A DNA stretch of 64,000 bases from Isochrysis galbana (taxonomy: Eukaryota > Haptophyta > Isochrysidales > Isochrysidaceae), in assembly GCA_018136815.1 (NCBI GenBank), contig CM030935.1, positions 3,794,299 through 3,858,298 on the forward strand, written 5' to 3'. This document shows, piece after piece, positions 59,000-64,000 of this stretch. Every line of letters starts with the position of its first letter. The stretch's first letter is position 1. Under the pieces are notes generated by a model. It worked only from the letters and a program-made list of their open reading frames with translations, was not told the origin of the DNA and did not search any database. Made by a program: the position numbers and the translations under genes.

Positions 59000-59285
59000 G
59001 GACGCTTCCTTGCGGGGTGAGGTTCCCCCGCGGTGCGCGCGCGGGGGGGGTTCCTCCCCTCCTCCCTCCGGAGTTCCTGTCGGCGTCTGCGGCGCGCGGG
59101 GGGGAATTCCTGTTCCCCCTCCGGAGGTCCGGTCGGCGTTTTCTGCGCGCGGGGGGGCGCGCGGGGGGGGTTCCTGCCCTCCTCCCTCCGGAGTTCCTGC
59201 CGGCGTATTCTGCGCGCGGGGGGAATTCCTGTTCCCCCTCCGGAGGTGCGGTCGGCGTGTTTTCCGCGCGGGGGGGGAATCTTAG
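59000..59285 (+). repeat. GC-rich minisatellite
   Basis: Two long units of about 115-120 bp (from about 59040 and 59160), each with TCCTCCCTCCGGAGTTCCTG, a GCGCGCGGGGGGAATTCC block and CCCCCTCCGGAGGT. Overlapping open frames here are repeat artefacts. Confidence 0.88.
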
Positions 59286-59944
59286 ACCTTTCGCCTGCGC
59301 CCTCTGCGAGTCCGTCTCCCAAGGGGGGGGGTGCAGCAGAGGTGGCAGCTATGCAGTTTGACGAAACAGTGAGGAGGCGCGGGCAATCGTTCCCCAGGGG
59401 GAAGAGATTTTCCCCATTGCAGCAATGGGGGCTTCCTTGCTCGAGCTGCCCGACTTTGCAACGCTGTTGCGCCGTTGCGCCTGGTAGCAACCTCGCAGCC
59501 CGGTGCCTTCCGGGGAGATTCGACGCGCCTCGTAGTGGCTGATGTGACCATCCGACACGGGTGACGACCTCGAGCGTCCCGACGCCTCGAGGGCTCTAAG
59601 AATAGAAGCTGAGGGATGGATTTTGGGGTCATTCGATGTGGAATTGTGGTTTTGCCACCCTTGAACTGTCGAGTGCGGGCGGTTCTGGCTGTGGTTGTCA
59701 CTGAAGTTGTTGAGTGATTTGGCCATGTGGTCCAGGTCCCACCACTTGGAGGAGCGTGTGGCGCGGTCGGCGGCCGCTGAGTCGAAGAAAAGATTTTCAA
59801 CGAATTTGTCGAGTTTATTAGTTGTGGTGTTGTACCCTTGAGCGGCGTTGTCGAGCGCGCTGTGGTTGTAGAAGTTGGGGTGGTCTCTCGGCGGGGGTAC
59901 CACGTTAGAAATTGTAGTCTTGTAAGAGGTCTTGTTGGCTAGCA
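59286..59944. other. Spacer with an open minus-strand frame
   Basis: A minus-strand frame reaches from 60029 to 59349 with Asn/Ser/His-rich text (NTTTNKLDKFVENLFFD, WWDLDHMAKSLNNFSDN). It looks more coding-like than the surroundings but begins inside repeat C and has no recognised domain. Confidence 0.3.
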
Positions 59945-60053
59945 TCCCTAGCCACATACACCGGACGAGCCATGCACCAACCGCGCACACCCCCATCGCG
60001 GGGTAGGGGCTCCGTTGCCGATGAGGCACGGTCCCTCAGCACTAGGATTAAAC
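59945..60053 (+). repeat. Repeat C, copy 2
   Basis: CCCTAGCCACATACACCGG, ACGAGCCATGCACCAACCG, ACCCCCATCGCGGGGTAG and GTCCCTCAGCACTAGGATT. Continuous here, in contrast to the MITE-interrupted copy at 55780-56095. Confidence 0.83.
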
Positions 60054-60839
60054 CAGGACAACAAGAAAACTCTGACAGTGCTCAAGTCGACTGTGAAGAG
60101 GGCTTCTTCGGACTTCGGTCCACTGCGATGGCGCCTCGGAGAGGGGTGTCCGATGGGCCACCGGCCAGGGCTCCTCTGGAAGGCAGGCCAGAGGGATCGA
60201 GATGGCCGGGCCTGTACCGGCATGGCTGCGCTGCCCACTTCCACCGCGGCCCAGGTGGGGCCCATCGCGTTGGCGATCGTCCAGGGGCCGGCAAATGCCG
60301 GCCTCTCGCTGTACGAGAGGCCCTCGTCAGCGCGCCAGCTGGTGTGGGGGGGCAGCATTTCGTTCTGAGGGCGCTTTTTTGGCGTCAGTCCTCGTTTTCT
60401 GGTCTAGGGTGGCCGCATGCGCCGCAGAAGCACCCGCGCGCGGGCGCCATGTCCCCCCACTGCAGGTTGCATTGGCAGCGCTCGAGAGGGCCTCTGGAGC
60501 CCGACTTCAGTAGGCCATAGCGAGCGCGATCTCGTCGCTTGCGGGTAGATCTCTGCGGCAAAGTGGTAGGGAATGCATAGTAGGGCCCCAATCCACGGGG
60601 TTGGCGGTCTCAGGTGGCCTGTGAGTCTGTATGTGTGAATCTGCCCTTGGGTCGTTGAACGTCAATGACCGTAGTCTTCAACATTCGTATACAAAAAAGT
60701 CGCTTTTCGCGTTCGAGTTTTTCGGTTTCAAGATGGGGATCTATCAGATAGCGACTGTTTTAGGTGTCTGGGCACAATAAAAAATTCTGGGATGCTAATA
60801 TGACGTAGTTCCAACACTGCGAAGTCGTTGTCTTTAAAG
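60054..60839. other. Intergenic, no confident gene
   Basis: 60060-60540 is GC-rich and open in several frames without a recognisable domain. 60640-60840 is AT-richer. Confidence 0.35.
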
Positions 60840-61100
60840 CTACCGGTAGTCTTCGTTGCGCCCCTTCTACCGCTGGGCCACGAGGCCATACCTGCACCAA
60901 CTACGCAACCTACGGCACTACGGAGTACCTACGCTCATATTGGAGTACCTACGCTCATATCACGCAGGCTTCTGCTACGGCCATCGAGGCGGCCCGAGCC
61001 TCCGTAGTACCTATGGCATTTCCGTAGTATTGTGCATAGTACTATGCATAGGTCAAGGCTGAATGAAAACCCCGTAGGTATTAGGTACCTACGGGACATC
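60840..61100. repeat. Palindrome-rich TACGGAGTACC region
   Basis: GGAGTACCTACGCTCATAT is repeated at about 60921 and 60941. A perfect 16-bp palindrome TGCATAGTACTATGCA lies at 61033-61048. Many CCTACGG/CCGTAGT inverted pairs surround them. Confidence 0.8.
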
Positions 61101-61429
61101 TTAGCGAAAGTGCCGGACTCACCTTCGAGTTTCATGCGTGCACGGTTCCCCTTGAAGACGTGAAGCCTTCTTTATCGACGGCATTTTTGACGATGACGCT
61201 CAGCGTGATCACGGAGGCTTGCGCTAGCCCCTCTGCTTCGACCACAACGTGGGCTGCCACGTCCTGGAGTGCCTCAACGAAACCATATGGAGCTTATTTA
61301 GCCCTTCTTTCACCCATATTGCATATTGTAGCTGGTGCCCTCCGCACCCGCATAGTGAATGACCGGGCTACTCTCGCCGGAGGTATCACGTTCGAACTCA
61401 TAGCGTCGTAGGACATCAGGACATCTAGC

Positions 61430-61504
61430 ATCCCTAGTCACATACACTGGAGGAGCCATGCGCCAACCGCGCACACCCCCATCGCGGGGGAGGGGCTCCG
61501 TTGC
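61430..61504 (+). repeat. Repeat C, copy 3
   Basis: CCCTAGTCACATACACTGG, AGGAGCCATGCGCCAACCG, ACCCCCATCGCGGGGGAG and GGCTCCGTTGC. It ends where TAGGGCGGTCACTCA begins. Confidence 0.82.
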
Positions 61505-61889
61505 TAGGGCGGTCACTCACTCTTTTTAACCACTATTTTCCGCCTCCCCTGGGTGTCCAAGGATTCCGCAGGGTCCCCCCCTACCTGCCCCGGCAACCGT
61601 CTCCCCCCCCCCACGAACCCCCTCCCGCCCCACGAAAGGCAATGGCGTCGGTGAGTGACCCCCCTCCCTTCCCCCGGGCGTGGCGGTCTATTTTGGGAGA
61701 ATGACACGGTCGCCCACGGGAGGGAATCAGAGAAATGAATAAGGGGCGCATCACTATAAGAAACGCGGAGCTTCCGCGAAGGGCAATCGCCCGCGATCGG
61801 CCGAAGAATGGCCTGGAGGTAGTGGGCATGGTGAGCCCACACCTCTCGCGAGCAGTGTGGGGGGCCACTGGTAGGGAGCACGCGGGGTC
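61505..61889 (+). mobile_element. TAGGGCGGTC-type end upstream of a satellite
   Basis: TAGGGCGGTCACTCACTC at 61505 resembles the ends at 8328 and 48944. In both 8326-9214 and here a ~200-bp satellite lies downstream, so this may be a larger member of the same family. The right end was not identified. Confidence 0.4.
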
Positions 61890-62273
61890 TTGAGGGTGGC
61901 ACACATCCACACTGACCCATCCTCGCCCCACGCGCTGCAGGAATGCCTTGATTCGCTTGCGCTCGAGCCCCACTGCTTTGGCTCGCTTGACGTTGGCAAG
62001 CGCTGGCTCGGACGCCCGGAGGTGCAACTCTTCCTGGGGGCCGTACAGCGCAATGAGCCGGTCGCGCCCGGGGCGTTCGAGGACGCAAAACCCGAAGGCG
62101 GACTGGCCTGGGCCCACGCGTTTGCGCTACATGCGCATGCGAGGGCTGCAGCAGGAGCAGCCAGGGTGGAGCATCGCGCGGCAGAGTTCACAAACGCAGC
62201 TGTGATACTCTACCGCGCGATCCTCTGTCTATCAACCTCAGCAGGAGTCAGCGCTCGCAGCGGCGAGGCATGA
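61890..62273 (+). pseudogene. Unrecognised ORF fragment before the satellite
   Basis: The + frame contains HALQECLDSLALEPHCFGSL, VGKRWLGRPEVQLFLGAVQ and AFEDAKPEGGLAWAHAFAL, and looks codon-biased. A possible acceptor CGCTGCAG ends at about 61940. It could be a host exon captured by or left beside the element. No family was recognised. Confidence 0.3.
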
Positions 62274-63253
62274 CCAATTTCGACGCGGTGCGCGGGGGCG
62301 GCGGGCGTGATTGGCGTGGCTGTGAGGGCGGGATGCCGCGATATGATGCGTGATGCGGCATCTACTCGGTGAGCGGGCACAAGAACGGCCTCGTGGCGCC
62401 GCCGGTCGCGGGTCGAAGTTGGGCGCTCACGGTGCGTCTTGGGGGCGTGACGTCGTCATCACCGGCGCCCGCAAAGGGCTGATTTCGACGCGGTGCGCGG
62501 GGGCGGCGGGCGCGATTGGCGTGGCTGTGAGGGCGGGATGCCGCGATATGGTGCGCGATGCGGCATCTACTCGGTGAGCGGGCACAAGAACGGCCTCGTG
62601 GCGCCGCCGGTCGCGGGTCGAAGTTGGGCGCTCACGGTGCGTCTTGGGGGCGTGACGTCGTCATCACCGGCGCCCGCAAAGGGCTGATTTCGACGCGGTG
62701 CGCGGGGGCGGCGGGCGCGATTGGCGTGGCTGTGAGGGCGGGATGCCGCGATATGGTGCGCGATGCGGCATCTACTCGGTGAGCGGGCACAAGAACGGCC
62801 TCGTGGCGCCGCCGGTCGCGGGTCGAAGTTGGGCGCTCACGGTGCGTCTTGGGGGCGTGACGTCGTCATCACCGGCGCCCGCAAAGGGCTGATTTCGACG
62901 CGGTGTGCGGGGGCGGCGGGCGCGATTGGTGTGGCTGTGAGGGCGGGATGCCGCGATATGGTGCGCGATGCGGCATCTACTCGGTGAGCGGGCACAAGAA
63001 CGGCCTCGTGGCGCCGCCGGTCGCGGGTCGAAGTTGGGCGCTCACGGTGCGTCTTGGTCTTGGGGGCGTGACGTCGTCATCACCGGCGCCCGCAAAGGGC
63101 TGATTTCGACGCGGTGCGCGGGGGCGGCGGGCGCGATTGGCGTGGCTGTGAGGGCGGGATGCCGCGATATGGTGCGTGATGCGGCATCTACTCGGTGAGC
63201 GGGCACAAGAACGGCCTCGTGGCGCCGCCGGTCGCGGGTCGAAGTTGGGCTCT
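62274..63253 (+). repeat. 205-bp satellite, about 4.7 copies
   Basis: Units recur at 205-bp spacing (ATGCGGCATCTACTCGG at about 62352, 62558, 62763 and 62968), then 211 bp (63179) because of a CTTGGT insertion. Each has GATTGGCGTGGCTGTGAGG, GGTCGAAGTTGGGCGCTCA and GGGCTGATTTCGACGCGG. Copies are nearly identical. Since 205 is not a multiple of three, the open frames through it rotate and are not genes. Confidence 0.97.
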
Positions 63254-63719
63254 CTATAATAATAAAACAACTGAGCGTTAGTACCACTACTCCCACTAGC
63301 CCGGTACTATCACGACACCCCTCAGCGCACTTGCCCGCACGCCTTGAAGTGATGGCACAGACACATACACATATGCATCCCTTCAAATCTCCCCCCTCGC
63401 AAACCCCCGGCTCCCATTATAACTCCCCACAAGTTACAATGAGGGAAAACCCATTGAGGCGGACCGGTCGACGCCGGCCGACTCTCCGGGGAAAAACACC
63501 GGGGGGGGGGGGAGGGACCTCTCGTCGTGAAGCAGAACGGCCCTTACAGCTCGCGCCGCGAGCAGTCCTCGAAGAAATAAATGACTGCGCCCCCCGATAC
63601 CTGCCACAGGGACGTCTTGAGCCACTCCCTTCTTCTCGCCCCTCCTGTCGCCAGCCGCCCCCCTTCGCCCGTTTGCTAACGCAAACGGGGCCCGTTTCTT
63701 ACCGCACTCCATCGGGGGG
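63254..63719. other. Spacer, no gene seen
   Basis: AT-rich just after the satellite, then C-rich with a short inverted pair of CGTTTGC/GCAAACG (63669-63686). No coding signal. Confidence 0.45.
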
Positions 63720-64000
63720 GGCGCAAATTCCCCCCTCTCCCTCTCTCCATTCTCCTCCGCCCCTCTCCCTGCGGCGCGTCGCCATGCGGCGCGCCACGGC
63801 CTGCTCTCAGAGGGCCTTTGGGGGCTCCCAGAGGGCCAGCAAGGGCAGCTCAGGGGGCAGTGGAGGCTGGGGCTCAGCCCCTGGCCCCCCCTGCCTCTCC
63901 CACGCTTGCCACGCTGGCCATTGGAGCCTCCCAGTGGCCTCTGTATGCCTGGCGACCAGGGGAGGGGGGGGAGTCAGCTCGAGGGCAGGCCCATGCTGGG
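63720..64000 (+). repeat. Family A, partial copy at the window end
   Basis: CCTCTCCCTGCGGCGCGTCG, GGGCAGCTCAGGGGGCAG, AGGCTGGGGCTCAGCCCC and CCTGGCGACCAGGGGAGG, as in the middle of 29094-29855. It continues beyond the window. Confidence 0.75.

Noticed and set aside
59000..59361. ORFs over the GC minisatellite
   Set aside because: Repeated Pro/Ser/Gly/Arg peptides produced by ~120-bp tandem units.
62274..63253. CRISPR-like array or family of tandem small genes
   Set aside because: The 205-bp units are near-identical along their whole length with no unique spacers, and the unit length is not a multiple of three.
1..64000. tRNA or rRNA genes
   Set aside because: No cloverleaf with a GGTTC-type T-loop or conserved rRNA core was recognised by eye; a tRNAscan/Infernal run would be decisive.

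Overview
This is nuclear DNA from a eukaryote, not a bacterial or viral contig. It has GT-AG introns, long intergenic stretches full of dispersed repeats, LTR and non-LTR retroelements, satellites and long homopolymers, and most genes are very GC-rich. Two features narrow the lineage. The host genes include factors for motile cilia or flagella. One protein (56273-57322) carries a signal peptide ending ARA|F, the presequence style of algae with red-derived secondary plastids. A flagellated haptophyte-like or related alga is the best guess (inference). A run of exactly 100 N (35989-36088) is a scaffold gap.

Host genes: (1) a spliced DNAAF9/Shulin homologue, the outer-dynein-arm packaging factor (1542-6119, +). 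(2) A spliced protein with signal peptide, SAP motif and possible cold-shock fold (10042-11240, -). (3) A 3,084-residue apparently intronless scaffold with SAM, IQ, a Cys/His motif and two CEP164-like WW modules (15999-25253, +). (4) A 124-residue, three-exon membrane protein (27452-28343, -). (5) A tandem-SAM membrane protein (32042-33183, -). (6) The C-terminal part of an unknown gene running into the gap (35199-35988, -). (7) A GT61-like glycosyltransferase (50766-52523, +). (8) A probably plastid-targeted P-loop polynucleotide kinase (56273-57322, +).

The centrepiece is a complete Ty3/gypsy chromovirus on the minus strand (36203-48933, 12.7 kb). It has LTRs of 827 and 848 bp, a CTGTA target-site duplication and a G-rich polypurine tract. 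Gag appears to start inside the 5' LTR. Gag and Pol share one frame separated by a single UAG. Pol begins with a domain closely resembling bacteriophage DNA methyltransferases, followed by protease, RT, RNase H, integrase and a chromodomain that is split by a one-base frameshift. The two LTRs differ almost only by small indels, mostly single bases missing from the copy near the gap, so consensus errors may explain the frameshifts.

The rest is a mosaic of smaller mobile elements: an approximately 760-bp dispersed family (called A here) ending in a conserved hairpin; a LINE-like family with a covarying hairpin just before its ORF; a family with ends beginning TAGGGCGGTCAAACA and carrying a ~200-bp satellite, related to the 205-bp satellite at 62-63 kb; an 183-bp MITE with 8-bp target duplication; old chromovirus LTR and pol remnants; and several minisatellites. 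Family A is itself a target for other insertions. Apart from the gag-pol element, the gene models rest on ORF continuity, splice-site phase and remembered family motifs; no database search was possible.
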